Shown: positions 29,538 through 38,402 of the stretch, piece by piece
How positions within the stretch are numbered: the stretch's first letter is position 1
Layout of the letters: the number at the start of each line of letters is the position of its first letter
Source: UBA9655 sp964597045
GTDB taxonomy: Bacteria > Pseudomonadota > Alphaproteobacteria > UBA9655
Assembly (NCBI GenBank): GCA_964597045.1
Contig: CAZQWE010000005.1
Location: 124,001 to 188,000, forward strand
Reading direction: 5' to 3'
DNA length: 64,000 nucleotides
Made by a program: the position numbers and the translations under genes
The notes under the pieces: model-generated
Told to the model about the DNA's origin: nothing
Databases searched by the model: none
The model's input: only the letters and a program-made list of their open reading frames with translations

Positions 29538-29769
29538 AACTGATTTTATCAAGAAATCAGTAAGCCTACACGGCCACCGAACGAGTGTTTCTCTTGAGAA
29601 AGCATTTTGGGATGTGCTCGAAGACTCTGCCAAGACGCAGGGAATCTCTTTAGCTCAGCTGATTAAGAATGTTGATTCGGCAAGGAAAGGAAATCTTGCT
29701 AGTGCGTTGAGGGTGTATGCATTATCTCTTTCCATTAATCGTCCAATCCACTTTCTGACTTCAGATTAG
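29527..29769 (+). CDS. Ribbon-helix-helix domain protein
   Basis: 80 residues from ATG 29527. The segment SVSLEKAFWDVLEDSAKTQGISLAQLIKNVD matches the small RHH proteins of alphaproteobacteria. It is probably DNA-binding; its target is unknown. It is coupled to fumC by an 11-nt overlap; no toxin partner lies next to it, so it is not an obvious antitoxin. Confidence 0.85.
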   Translation: MADETDFIKKSVSLHGHRTSVSLEKAFWDVLEDSAKTQGISLAQLIKNVDSARKGNLASALRVYALSLSINRPIHFLTSD

Positions 29770-29886
29770 CCGCAAGACACATATATATTAATTATTTCAA
29801 AGACTTATATTTCGACCGCAATTTTTGTAGACAATTGCGCTATCACTAATTGTATAGTTAATAGTTACTTATGATTTTTTGAAAGG

Positions 29887-30633
29887 ATGACTCTAATGAA
29901 ATCTAAAATTTGTTTACTGATTCTTGCCGTTATTTGGCTATTGGGCCCTGCATTTGCGCTACCTCCTGGTTTTGTTTATCTAGATGAGGTTGATCCTTCA
30001 ATCGTAAAATCTCTTCGTTACTGCGGAAAGGATAACTTCCTTGGACGACCTGTTGAGGGATACAAAACTTCGAGAATAATCATGACGAAAGAAGCTGCAG
30101 CTGCCTTAAGTAAAGCTCAGTCTACCTTTAGGGAAAAGGGGTATTCAATTGTTGTTTACGATGCTTACAGACCGCAAACAGCTGTGAACAATTTTATGCG
30201 CTGGAGTAAGGATCATAAGGATCAAGAAATGAAAACTCAATATTATCCTCGTGTAGATAAAAAGGATGTTTTTGATTTGGGATATGTCGCGGAAAAATCT
30301 GGTCATAGTCGGGGAAGCACGGTCGACATTTCTCTCATTCCTTTAAATGGGAAACTTCAAAACATTAAGCCCATGCTACGCCAATTGAATGACAAATTCG
30401 AAGTGCTATACCTTGATGATGGTACGGTAGATATGGGGACGTCCTTTGATCTCTTTGATAAATCCTCACATTATAAAAATGATTTAGTAGGCCCAGATCA
30501 TATGGAAAGAAGAACTTATCTAAAAGACGTTATGGAAAGCTGCGGTTTCAAAAACTATGCTGAAGAATGGTGGCACTTTACATTAAGAGATGAGCCATTT
30601 CCGGAGACCTATTTCGATTTTCCAATTGAGTAG
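29887..30633 (+). CDS. Secreted D-alanyl-D-alanine dipeptidase, VanX-like (M15D)
   Basis: 248 residues with a signal peptide (KSKICLLILAVIWLLGPAFA). Zinc ligands are in SGHSRGSTVDISLI (SxHxxGxxxD) and EWWHF, as in VanX/DdpX. VYDAYRPQTAV holds the conserved Arg region. It should cleave D-Ala-D-Ala in the periplasm, for cell-wall turnover or nutrient recovery; no vanH/vanA genes are nearby, so glycopeptide resistance is unlikely. The start is ATG 29887 or the ATG three codons later. Confidence 0.9.
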   Translation: MTLMKSKICLLILAVIWLLGPAFALPPGFVYLDEVDPSIVKSLRYCGKDNFLGRPVEGYKTSRIIMTKEAAAALSKAQSTFREKGYSIVVYDAYRPQTAVNNFMRWSKDHKDQEMKTQYYPRVDKKDVFDLGYVAEKSGHSRGSTVDISLIPLNGKLQNIKPMLRQLNDKFEVLYLDDGTVDMGTSFDLFDKSSHYKNDLVGPDHMERRTYLKDVMESCGFKNYAEEWWHFTLRDEPFPETYFDFPIE

Positions 30634-30646
30634 AGAGGATATGTCA

Positions 30647-30931
30647 TTAAGCCTCATAAACATCTTTTCGGTGTTTTATGGCGATAATTATGACCTTAAG
30701 TAAGGTAGGATGTATACGAAAAACGATACGATAGTCGCCGACACGTAACCTCCGGTGACCTTTCAAACTATAGCGTAAGGGTTTTCCATAACCTATCGGA
30801 TCTTTCGTCAACCTTTCTTCAATAGCTCTTTTGATTGAGAGTTTTATAGATTTTGGAAGACCTGGAATATCTTTTTTTACAACTTCTTCTATGTATTCAA
30901 TAGAATAGGGACTATTTCCATGCATCGTCAT
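30647..30931 (-). CDS. RelE/ParE family toxin
   Basis: 94 residues. Core pattern YSIEYIEEVVKKDIPGLP, GKPLRYSLKGHRRLRVGDYRIVFRI and a C-terminal VIIIAIKHRKDVYE is typical of RelE/ParE toxins, which cleave mRNA at the ribosome or poison gyrase. It overlaps the upstream RHH gene by 20 nt, giving a standard antitoxin-first operon. Confidence 0.9.
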   Translation of the reverse strand: MTMHGNSPYSIEYIEEVVKKDIPGLPKSIKLSIKRAIEERLTKDPIGYGKPLRYSLKGHRRLRVGDYRIVFRIHPTLLKVIIIAIKHRKDVYEA

Positions 30932-31133
30932 GTTTTACAGTCTTAGGGTCTTTCACATCTCTCACTTCTGCTAAATGAGAAAGCGCACGATCCTCACGCC
31001 TTTCTAAGGCTTCAATAACAAGCTCTCTAATTAAACTCGCCTGTGACTTATGTTCTTGTTTGGCCAGTGAGGATAAGATATCTGCAGTAGAGGGTTCAAA
31101 TGTCACATGAACACGTGGATTATGGGTAGGCAT
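30912..31133 (-). CDS. RHH antitoxin of the RelE/ParE pair
   Basis: 73 residues: N-terminal ribbon-helix-helix DNA-binding part (HVTFEPSTADILSSLAKQEHKSQASLIRELVIEAL by pattern) and an acidic/basic tail that would wrap the toxin. The palindrome 25 nt upstream is the expected operator, so the complex probably represses its own promoter. Confidence 0.88.
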   Translation of the reverse strand: MPTHNPRVHVTFEPSTADILSSLAKQEHKSQASLIRELVIEALERREDRALSHLAEVRDVKDPKTVKHDDAWK

Positions 31134-31158
31134 AACTATAAATCCTTATTTCATTCTT

Positions 31159-31177
31159 CATAAGTGTAACACTTATG
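31159..31177. promoter_or_regulatory. Operator palindrome of the toxin-antitoxin operon
   Basis: CATAAGTGT-A-ACACTTATG, a perfect 19-bp inverted repeat with a single central base, 25 nt upstream of the antitoxin start. RHH antitoxins bind such repeats to autoregulate. Binding is inferred. Confidence 0.75.
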
Positions 31178-31282
31178 TAGCACTCTGTCCATAAATTCCA
31201 TGAAAAATTAAAACTTTTGACATGTGAAATCAGGCACCTTAAGAATATATGAATCAAATTAATAATTTAAGAGGTGTTGATA

Positions 31283-33268
31283 ATGACTAAAATAAGACGA
31301 ATTGTATTACTTTCAGGTGTGGCAGGTTTAATTCTTAGCAGTGAAGCTCAAGCACAAGATCCAAAGAAATCAGAACAAACGGGATCCATTTGGACCTCCG
31401 CATGGAACTTTGCAAGTCATACCGCGAGTTTGGGTGGACTGTTTGTAAAGTCACTTTTCTGCGACATTGAAGTGAAAGGAGAAGGAATTCGTAGACCGAT
31501 CCTCAATGAAAAGGGTGAGATCCATGCCTATGAAGTAGTTCACACGGCTCCTGCCATGATACCCGTACGGGAAATCGTTGAACTCGGAAAAGGAGTTTTC
31601 TCCTACGCAACCACAACCCCTGCTCGTAAAGTTGCTGCTGATACGGGTCAAGCTGTTGTACGCTTTAAAGATTCCATTAAAAATAATCCATGGCAAGCGG
31701 CTGGACATGGCTTGCTACTTACAGGCTATGCTTTGGACGGCACCTCATATGATGTAGTAGGAGCGGTCGCAGGTTTCATGGGAACTAAAATCCAACGTGC
31801 ACAGAGTATTCATTCCTACGCAATGATACCAGCAGGCTTGTTGCTAGCATCTGCAATACAAAATGATCAGATCTCCGAACAAAATGCCAAGTACATTGTA
31901 AAAGGCGCCACAGTTCTTTGGATATTAGGAGAAGCCCTGGTCGAGGCAGGAGGAGTACCCCTCCCATCCTTTGGCGAATATCAAACAAAATATAGTGGGA
32001 GTCCCTGTTCATCCAACAACATCAATCACGTATTTTCTACTAGAAATAAAGAATTAGATATATCACTTGGCCTCAACGTCAATGATTGTTTAAGAAAAGG
32101 AAATGAACTCAACGTTTGCCGTAATCATATAACTCAAGAACTCTTATCAAAAAAAGGGGTCTCTGCGACTTTAGTTGCTTTTGCAAGACATTCTCCACCG
32201 CCGAGTTCGCCTATTGGTACACCCGATGCCATAAGTCAAATTATATTCGATGGTGATCATATGGGAGTTTGTTACCGTACGGCCTTTGACGAAACCAACC
32301 CTCATGTTATCACAACATGTTTTCCCCATTTCGGTTCACGTGAACATACTGTTAAGGTTGAAAACGTGGCTATATCACATTATTTAAAGGGTTTAAAGCA
32401 AGGAAAGATTGCACCTGTTGTTGAACTCGTGGGTGATGACGGAAAAGCTTGCGCAGAACATAGGATTCAACAAGACTTAAAGCCGATAGACGTGTCCCAG
32501 GACTTATGTACTCTCTTTGCGACTGAAAAAGATGGGCGAGTCACCCAACTCTGTTTTAACACGGAACATCCTGAATTTCATGTCCTCAGAGAAGCTGAAC
32601 CAGAAGTCTCACGAATTTTTCATGAAGAAATGAAAAAATACGATTATGACTGGAAGGAACCTGCATCATTCATTTCAGACCCATCTAAAGAATTTGGCTC
32701 AACATGTCCCCTACCCAGTGGCTCATACCCAGACACTTGTCATGTTGAAACTGAGCCTTACAGTAGTACAGATCCACGTGCACCCGCTTTATGTAAATTG
32801 ACAGCATTTTGCACTAAAGGGGACTCTAATACGCCACCCGTAAAGAATGTCATCATTTATGGGTATGGACACCCCACCATGGAAAATGAAGGTGGGAAAC
32901 TCACTTTCTCAAATCATGCTAGCAAACTTTTTGAGTGTGATGCTTCAAAGGGTTCTCATATCAAGACATGTAACACAACGGTGGGAAGTTACGAATCTCC
33001 CGATCCAAATCTCAAGAAAACCCCTATGTGTCTTGTTAATTCGACCTGCTTCGACACGGACAGACTTCCTGTAGAAGAGACAAGGGTTTATTACGCCCCT
33101 GCACTGAAAAAAACCATTCGTGAAAACTGTGGAGGAGTCACAGTAGATCATGCCGGTAAACATTTTGATGGGATGTGCCAAGGAAAACACCGTAGCAATA
33201 TTGATGAAGTTGCAAGAAGGCAAAAACCTAAAAACTTGGGCAAGAGATTAGAAGAAGAAGAACTTTAA
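31283..33268 (+). CDS. Large secreted Cys-rich protein of unknown function
   Basis: 661 residues from ATG 31283, with GAGGTG six bases upstream. Signal peptide MTKIRRIVLLSGVAGLILSSEAQA. The middle contains a hydrophobic glycine/alanine-rich stretch (about 140-215) that could be membrane-associated. The C-terminal third holds two imperfect repeats of about 70 residues (TCHVETEPYSSTDP... and TCNTTVGSYESPDP...), each with a C-x(6-7)-C pair. More than 20 Cys imply disulfides. No family recognised; a surface or effector protein is possible. A terminator follows the stop. Confidence 0.8.
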   Translation: MTKIRRIVLLSGVAGLILSSEAQAQDPKKSEQTGSIWTSAWNFASHTASLGGLFVKSLFCDIEVKGEGIRRPILNEKGEIHAYEVVHTAPAMIPVREIVELGKGVFSYATTTPARKVAADTGQAVVRFKDSIKNNPWQAAGHGLLLTGYALDGTSYDVVGAVAGFMGTKIQRAQSIHSYAMIPAGLLLASAIQNDQISEQNAKYIVKGATVLWILGEALVEAGGVPLPSFGEYQTKYSGSPCSSNNINHVFSTRNKELDISLGLNVNDCLRKGNELNVCRNHITQELLSKKGVSATLVAFARHSPPPSSPIGTPDAISQIIFDGDHMGVCYRTAFDETNPHVITTCFPHFGSREHTVKVENVAISHYLKGLKQGKIAPVVELVGDDGKACAEHRIQQDLKPIDVSQDLCTLFATEKDGRVTQLCFNTEHPEFHVLREAEPEVSRIFHEEMKKYDYDWKEPASFISDPSKEFGSTCPLPSGSYPDTCHVETEPYSSTDPRAPALCKLTAFCTKGDSNTPPVKNVIIYGYGHPTMENEGGKLTFSNHASKLFECDASKGSHIKTCNTTVGSYESPDPNLKKTPMCLVNSTCFDTDRLPVEETRVYYAPALKKTIRENCGGVTVDHAGKHFDGMCQGKHRSNIDEVARRQKPKNLGKRLEEEEL

Positions 33269-33278
33269 AGAGAAAAGG

Positions 33279-33304
33279 AAAAGGCGTCTTTAATGACGCC
33301 TTTT
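33279..33304. terminator. Bidirectional Rho-independent terminator
   Basis: AAAAGGCGTC-TTTAAT-GACGCCTTTT between the stops of the converging Cys-rich protein gene and ybhR. A and T runs on both sides allow it to serve both genes. Confidence 0.88.
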
Positions 33305-33305
33305 C

Positions 33306-34454
33306 TTACTCCATTCGGCTTTTGAACATCCAGGACGCAACAAATAAGGTCACAATCGCTATAATCACCATGGGCCAGGTATGCCAAAGAACTTCAGAAA
33401 AAGACATGTCTTTGAGAAATATTCCCTTTATGATGATAAAAAAATGCTTAATCGCTAAAAGATTTGTAAACGGTTGTAGCCAGGTGGGCATATTCTCAAT
33501 AGGTGTTGCATAGCCCGAAAGCATAATCATAGGAACCATGAGGACAAATGTTCCGAGGACTGCCTGCTGTTGAGTTTGAGAAAGGGCAGAAATAAATAAT
33601 CCATTTCCCACCACTGATAATAAGAAGATCGTCATGCTAAAAAAGAGGAGTAAAAAGGATCCTCGAAAGGGAACATCAAAGAAGAGCAGAAACATAAACA
33701 TCATAAAGAGTCCCTCCCCAATACCAATAATCAGTGCCGGAATCGTTTTACCAATAAGAATTTCCCAAGCTTGCAAAGGGGATACAAGAAGCTGATCAAA
33801 TGTTCCGTTCTCCCTTTCACGAGCCACCGAAAGAGACGTGACTGTAATAGCGATGAGCATACTAAGGATGGCGACAAGAGAGGGGCCTGTGTAGAAAATA
33901 TAATCCAAGTTTGGATTAAAAAAAGCTCGAGACTCAACAACGATGGGTTCAGGAACATCAAAACCCTTTCGTTTCAAAATATCTTTGTTAAAGCCTTGGA
34001 AGATTTGATTGACGTACCCTGTGACGATTTGAGCCGCATTAGAGCGTCTTCCATCCAAAATGAGTTGTACAGTTCCTTGTTTGCCAGCAGCAAGCTCCCG
34101 GGAAAAATCCTGTTGGAACTGAACAATCACTATTGCTTGCTGGGTATCAATAATGCGTTTGACTTCCTTATTATCCCTAATATGGAAAACTTTTGATACG
34201 TAAGGAGACCCTTCTATTCGTTCAACAAGTTCATGACTATACCATCCTAAATCTTGGTTATGAACTCCAATAGAAATATTAGTCACCTCAAGGGTAACAG
34301 CATGGGAGAAAATAAAAAGTTGAAGGAGGGGAGGCCCCACCATGGCAAATCGGCTCTTTGGATCACGCCATACAGCAAGGATTTCTTTAATAATTAAAGC
34401 CTGAATACGAAACCAAATTTTCCGAGTTTTTCCGAGAAAGAGAATGAGTTTCAT
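33306..34454 (-). CDS. ybhR: ABC-2 type exporter permease, YbhR-like
   Basis: 382 residues: one N-terminal TM region (AVWRDPKSRFAMVGPPLLQLFIF), a soluble periplasmic domain (about 70-175), then five C-terminal TM segments, with the ABC-2 motif ARERENGTFDQLLVSPL. Last gene of the ybhGFSR-type operon, 2 bp after ybhS. E. coli YbhFSR is a multidrug/cation exporter; the substrate here is unknown. Confidence 0.92.
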   Translation of the reverse strand: MKLILFLGKTRKIWFRIQALIIKEILAVWRDPKSRFAMVGPPLLQLFIFSHAVTLEVTNISIGVHNQDLGWYSHELVERIEGSPYVSKVFHIRDNKEVKRIIDTQQAIVIVQFQQDFSRELAAGKQGTVQLILDGRRSNAAQIVTGYVNQIFQGFNKDILKRKGFDVPEPIVVESRAFFNPNLDYIFYTGPSLVAILSMLIAITVTSLSVARERENGTFDQLLVSPLQAWEILIGKTIPALIIGIGEGLFMMFMFLLFFDVPFRGSFLLLFFSMTIFLLSVVGNGLFISALSQTQQQAVLGTFVLMVPMIMLSGYATPIENMPTWLQPFTNLLAIKHFFIIIKGIFLKDMSFSEVLWHTWPMVIIAIVTLFVASWMFKSRME

Positions 34455-34456
34455 AT

Positions 34457-35581
34457 CTAGTCCAGCACCTTAGCTATTTTCTTTAAAGAAATTCCCAAAA
34501 ACACCGAACCGATGATGATAAGACCAATCAAGTTTGGAATAATAAGCTCCCAAATAACCCCTGTCAAAAAAGTACTTTTCAGAATCGTGACAAAGTATCT
34601 TCCCACAAATAAGTAGGTCACACCTTGAATAATCAATGGCATTGATGAGATTTCAAATAAAAAACCTGATAAAATAATGGCGGGTAGGAATCCAACGATA
34701 ATTGCGACTTGCCCCGCTACAAATTGATTGCGGGCAAGTGTTGAGATAAGCAAACCCTGACTTAAGGCGGCGATAAGGTATACAGAGGTCGTCATAATCA
34801 GAACAAGAAAAGATCCACGAAAAGGGACGCCAAATAAGAATATCGTCAAAATCACACAAAGAGCCATAGAACCAAGTCCAAGAATGAAGTAGGGGATGAG
34901 TTTTCCAAGAAGAATCTCGCTAATTCGTATAGGCGTTGACATGATGGTTTCCATTGTCCCACGTTCCCATTCTCTTGCAATCACAAGAGCCGTAAGCAGA
35001 ACTCCAATCAGGGATAGGATAACAGCAACGGAACCAGGCAAAAGGGTCTCACGGCTATTGAGTTCGGGATTAAACCAAACACGAGAATCAACTTCGATGG
35101 GAAGGATCAAAATATTTTGTTTTTCAAGGATGAGTTGATCCGTCCAGTTTTTTAGGACTCCTTGAGCATAATTCAACACAAAGGTTCCCGTATTCGGTTC
35201 ACTTCCATCTACAATGACTTGGACAGAAGCTTGTGTCCCTCGAAGAAGGTTTTCTGAGAAATTTTGTGGAACGACAACCATTCCTCGAATTCTTCCCGCG
35301 GATAAATCATTCTCCATCGCTTTTCTGTCGTATCCTGTTTTCACGTCAAAATAGGGTGTGCCAATAAAGGCTTGTTCAAGACTTCGAGCGTTTGGTGAGA
35401 TATCTTCAATTAAAAGTCCTAGAGCTACATGTTTAGAGTCTAAAGAGACGCCATAGCCAAAAATAAACATAAGGATTAATGGAAGAATATAGGCGATAAG
35501 GACAGTACTGGGGTCCCGTAAAATTTGATAAGTTTCCTTAGTTAAATATGCCCAAAATCGTTGAAAAGAGAATCCTCTCAT
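34457..35581 (-). CDS. ybhS: ABC-2 type exporter permease, YbhS-like
   Basis: 374 residues with the same layout as the next permease (N-terminal TM LIAYILPLILMFIFGYGV, soluble domain, five TM), and the ABC-2 motif AREWERGTMETIMSTPI. Its ATG overlaps the ybhF stop as ATGA. It pairs with YbhR to form the membrane channel. Confidence 0.92.
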   Translation of the reverse strand: MRGFSFQRFWAYLTKETYQILRDPSTVLIAYILPLILMFIFGYGVSLDSKHVALGLLIEDISPNARSLEQAFIGTPYFDVKTGYDRKAMENDLSAGRIRGMVVVPQNFSENLLRGTQASVQVIVDGSEPNTGTFVLNYAQGVLKNWTDQLILEKQNILILPIEVDSRVWFNPELNSRETLLPGSVAVILSLIGVLLTALVIAREWERGTMETIMSTPIRISEILLGKLIPYFILGLGSMALCVILTIFLFGVPFRGSFLVLIMTTSVYLIAALSQGLLISTLARNQFVAGQVAIIVGFLPAIILSGFLFEISSMPLIIQGVTYLFVGRYFVTILKSTFLTGVIWELIIPNLIGLIIIGSVFLGISLKKIAKVLD

Positions 35582-37308
35582 TTTTTCTCCTCAAGACTAT
35601 TTTGTGCATCCGTTTGCTCAATCAATGTAATGAAAGCATCTTCAAGAGTGGGATTGGGAAGAGTCGTTGACCGCACTTTTTCTTTAAGTTCATCAGGCGT
35701 TCCCGTTGCAATATTTCTCGCCTGATAAATCAGAGCAATCCGATCACAATATTCAGCTTCCTCCATAAAATGGGTAGTAACCATAATTGTGATTCCTTTT
35801 TCGGCCATTCCATTAATATGTGTCCAAAATTCACGTCTTGTCAAAGGATCAACACCAGAGGTGGGTTCATCAAGGAAGAGAACATCAGGTTCATGCATCA
35901 CGGCACAGGCGAGTGCTAAGCGCTGCTTATATCCTAAAGAAAGGAGTCCTGCATTGTTGCTTAGATAAGGCCCTAGATCAAAAATTTCAGTCATAAGATC
36001 AATTCTATTCTTTCGAAGCGCCCCTTGAAGACCATAAGCTCCTGAAAAAAAATCCAAATTTTCTTTAACACCTAAATCAGAATACAGGGAGAACTTTTGA
36101 GCCATATAACCGATATGAGAACGGGCCTTTGAGGTTGATGTCTTCAGATCATGACCAGAAACTAAGGCTTTTCCATGGGTCGGTTGCAGGAGTCCACAAA
36201 GCATCTTAAAGGTTGTTGATTTGCCAGCCCCATTGGGTCCTAAAAGGCCAAAGATTTCCCCCCTTTTAACAGTAATCGAAATATCGCTGGCAGCGGTAAA
36301 ATCACCGAACTTTTTTGTCAGATTTTCCGTATGAATGGGGACGATATGGGTTGCCTTCCTTTGATGTACTGTCTTTGCAAGAATCGATGTTCCTCCTGGT
36401 CCTCCACCCAAAATATCCACAAAAGCGTCTTCAAATCGGGGTTCTGTTGGAGATGAAGGATAGTCTTGTATTGTAATGGGAACGTTCGGTTTCAACACAA
36501 CTCTAATTTTTTTACCTTGAACAACGCCGTCCGTAATTCCTTTTATATTGAGTAAAGTGGAAAGGGCTGTTCGTCTTCCTTTTTCGGGTACATCCAATAG
36601 AAAGACACGTCCTTCAACCCTTTTTGTTAGCTCAGATGGAGGACCGTTAAAGAGGAGTTTTCCCTCATTAAGTAACAAAACATCATCACATTTACTGGCT
36701 TCATCAAGGTAAGACGTGGACCAAACCACTGTAATTTTTTGACTCACTAGCTCCTTCATCATTTTCCAAAGCTCTCGCCTCGATACAGGATCCACGCCAA
36801 CAGTAGGCTCATCCAAGAGCAGCACTTTAGGCCTGCTGAGAAGGGCGCAAGCAAGACCCAGTTTTTGCTTCATCCCCCCAGAAAGCTTTCCTGCTAAACG
36901 ATCCGTAAACGGCTTCAACGATGTAAACGTTAGCATTTTTTCGAAGGCTTCACTTTTTTCCTGCTGACTCAATCCTTGTAAATCCCCATATAATGTTAGG
37001 TTTTCCAAGACGGTTAAGTCTTCATACAGACCAAATTTCTGCGGCATATAACCTGTAATATCATGAATGGCATTTGAGTCTTTCAATGTATTTAAACCCA
37101 AAAGAATCACTTCTCCTTTTGTAGGGCGAAGTAGTGATGTCATGAGACGAATGAGTGTGGTTTTACCAGCCGCATCCGGGCCGACGATACCTGTTATGAT
37201 ACCCTCTCGAATCGATGCGTTAATATTCTCCAATGCTGGTCGTGTTTCACCGGGAAATGATTTTGTAACATTAATGATTTCTATCGCAGGGTGAGGGGAG
37301 TCAGCCAT
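35578..37308 (-). CDS. ybhF: ABC transporter ATPase with two fused nucleotide-binding domains, YbhF-like
   Basis: 576 residues from ATG 37308 (GAGGGG 8 nt upstream); a GTG at 37317 is possible. Two complete NBDs: the first with Walker A GPDAAGKTT, signature LSGGMKQKLG and LLLDEPTVGVDP; the second with GPNGAGKST, a degenerate signature LSLGYKQRLA and LFLDEPTSGVDP. E. coli YbhF has the same fused design (578 residues). It energises the two downstream permeases. Confidence 0.95.
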   Translation of the reverse strand: MADSPHPAIEIINVTKSFPGETRPALENINASIREGIITGIVGPDAAGKTTLIRLMTSLLRPTKGEVILLGLNTLKDSNAIHDITGYMPQKFGLYEDLTVLENLTLYGDLQGLSQQEKSEAFEKMLTFTSLKPFTDRLAGKLSGGMKQKLGLACALLSRPKVLLLDEPTVGVDPVSRRELWKMMKELVSQKITVVWSTSYLDEASKCDDVLLLNEGKLLFNGPPSELTKRVEGRVFLLDVPEKGRRTALSTLLNIKGITDGVVQGKKIRVVLKPNVPITIQDYPSSPTEPRFEDAFVDILGGGPGGTSILAKTVHQRKATHIVPIHTENLTKKFGDFTAASDISITVKRGEIFGLLGPNGAGKSTTFKMLCGLLQPTHGKALVSGHDLKTSTSKARSHIGYMAQKFSLYSDLGVKENLDFFSGAYGLQGALRKNRIDLMTEIFDLGPYLSNNAGLLSLGYKQRLALACAVMHEPDVLFLDEPTSGVDPLTRREFWTHINGMAEKGITIMVTTHFMEEAEYCDRIALIYQARNIATGTPDELKEKVRSTTLPNPTLEDAFITLIEQTDAQNSLEEKK

Positions 37309-37313
37309 AGGGA

Positions 37314-38348
37314 TCACCCCTCGGTTTTCAATTTAACCGTTACAGGCATGCCCTGACGTAACTCTCCTTTAGGGTCATTTACAATGACGCGTAACCTAAA
37401 CACAAGATCGGTGCGAAGTTCAGGTGTTTGCACAGTTTTCGGCGTAAATTCCGCTTGGGAGGAGATAAACCCAATCTGCCCTTCATAGGGTTTGTCTGGA
37501 TAGGTATCCGTATAAACCTCAGCTTTCATGCCTGGTTTAATGTACCCTAAATCAGGTTCTGACACGTAAGCTCGAATCCATATGGGTTCATGAAGGGTTA
37601 GAGTATAAACAACAGATCCTGGAGCAACGATTGATCCTGGCTCACGAACCCTGGTAAGTATATATCCATTTGATGGAGATAATATCTTTGTATCATTCAG
37701 ATTTATCCTTGCACTTTCAAGACCAGCTTTTGTGACATCTAAAGCAGCAAGACCGGCTTCAATATCTTCTAGACGAAATCCATCAACAGCAAGGCTGAGG
37801 GCTTGATTTGAACTATTGAGAAGGGCTTCAGCCTGCACAAGAGCCGCCAAAGCATTATCATAATCCTGCTTTGAGATAGCTCCTTCATTAACTTGCTTGT
37901 CTGCTCTCTTAAAGAGACTTTCAGCATTTTCAAAGGCTGCTTTCCTTCCCTTAACTGTCGCTCTTGCTTCCTCAATTTCTTGAGGTCGGTTCCCTTTTTT
38001 TAACTTTGCAAAATTTGCGGTGGCTTGTGCGACTTGGGCTTGAGCTGCCTCAAAAGCAGCCTGATAGGGATCCTTTTCCAGAATGGCAACAATATCACCT
38101 TTTTTTACAAGATCTCCTTCTTCAAAGTTAACTTGTTCAATACGTCCACTGATTCTGAATGCGAGGTCAACTTGTCTGATGTCAACATTCCCATAAAGAG
38201 TAAGTGTTCCTTTGCTTTCTTCATAAATGATAAATTTAATTCCATAGTAAAGGATAAGGATGAGACCCAGAAGAATGAGTCCCCCAATAATACGACGCCT
38301 TCGATCTGATAAAACATCGAGCAGAGTTTTTCTCCGTTTATTATTTAT
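37314..38348 (-). CDS. ybhG: HlyD-family periplasmic adaptor, YbhG-like, without a standard start codon
   Basis: The minus-strand frame is open from the stop at 38381 to the TGA at 37314 and encodes a full HlyD-type protein: basic N-terminus (NKRRKTLLDVLSDRRRR), TM anchor (GGLILLGLILILYYG), biotinyl-lipoyl-like half (VDLAFRISGRIEQVNFEEGD), coiled-coil hairpin, and the second half (GYILTRVREPGSIV). There is no in-frame ATG, GTG or TTG before codon 167 (a TTG). Likely starts are ATA 38348 or CTG 38324, the latter 7 nt after GGAG, giving 344 or 336 residues, close to E. coli YbhG (332). Coordinates use the ATA. Its stop overlaps the start region of ybhF. Confidence 0.85.
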   Translation of the reverse strand: MNNKRRKTLLDVLSDRRRRIIGGLILLGLILILYYGIKFIIYEESKGTLTLYGNVDIRQVDLAFRISGRIEQVNFEEGDLVKKGDIVAILEKDPYQAAFEAAQAQVAQATANFAKLKKGNRPQEIEEARATVKGRKAAFENAESLFKRADKQVNEGAISKQDYDNALAALVQAEALLNSSNQALSLAVDGFRLEDIEAGLAALDVTKAGLESARINLNDTKILSPSNGYILTRVREPGSIVAPGSVVYTLTLHEPIWIRAYVSEPDLGYIKPGMKAEVYTDTYPDKPYEGQIGFISSQAEFTPKTVQTPELRTDLVFRLRVIVNDPKGELRQGMPVTVKLKTEG

Positions 38349-38402
38349 AGTCTTTGTTTGAATAGTAGCACAGGTTTGTCATCCTTGGCAAAGGTGAAAA
38401 CC

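Noticed and set aside
32334..32345. GTTCACGTGAAC inside the Cys-rich protein gene as a sixth parS
   Set aside because: The half-sites are one base shorter than in parS (GTTC rather than GTTTC), which changes the spacing, and it lies in a coding region.
33771..34196. 141-codon plus-strand frame within ybhR
   Set aside because: Shadow of the real minus-strand permease gene.
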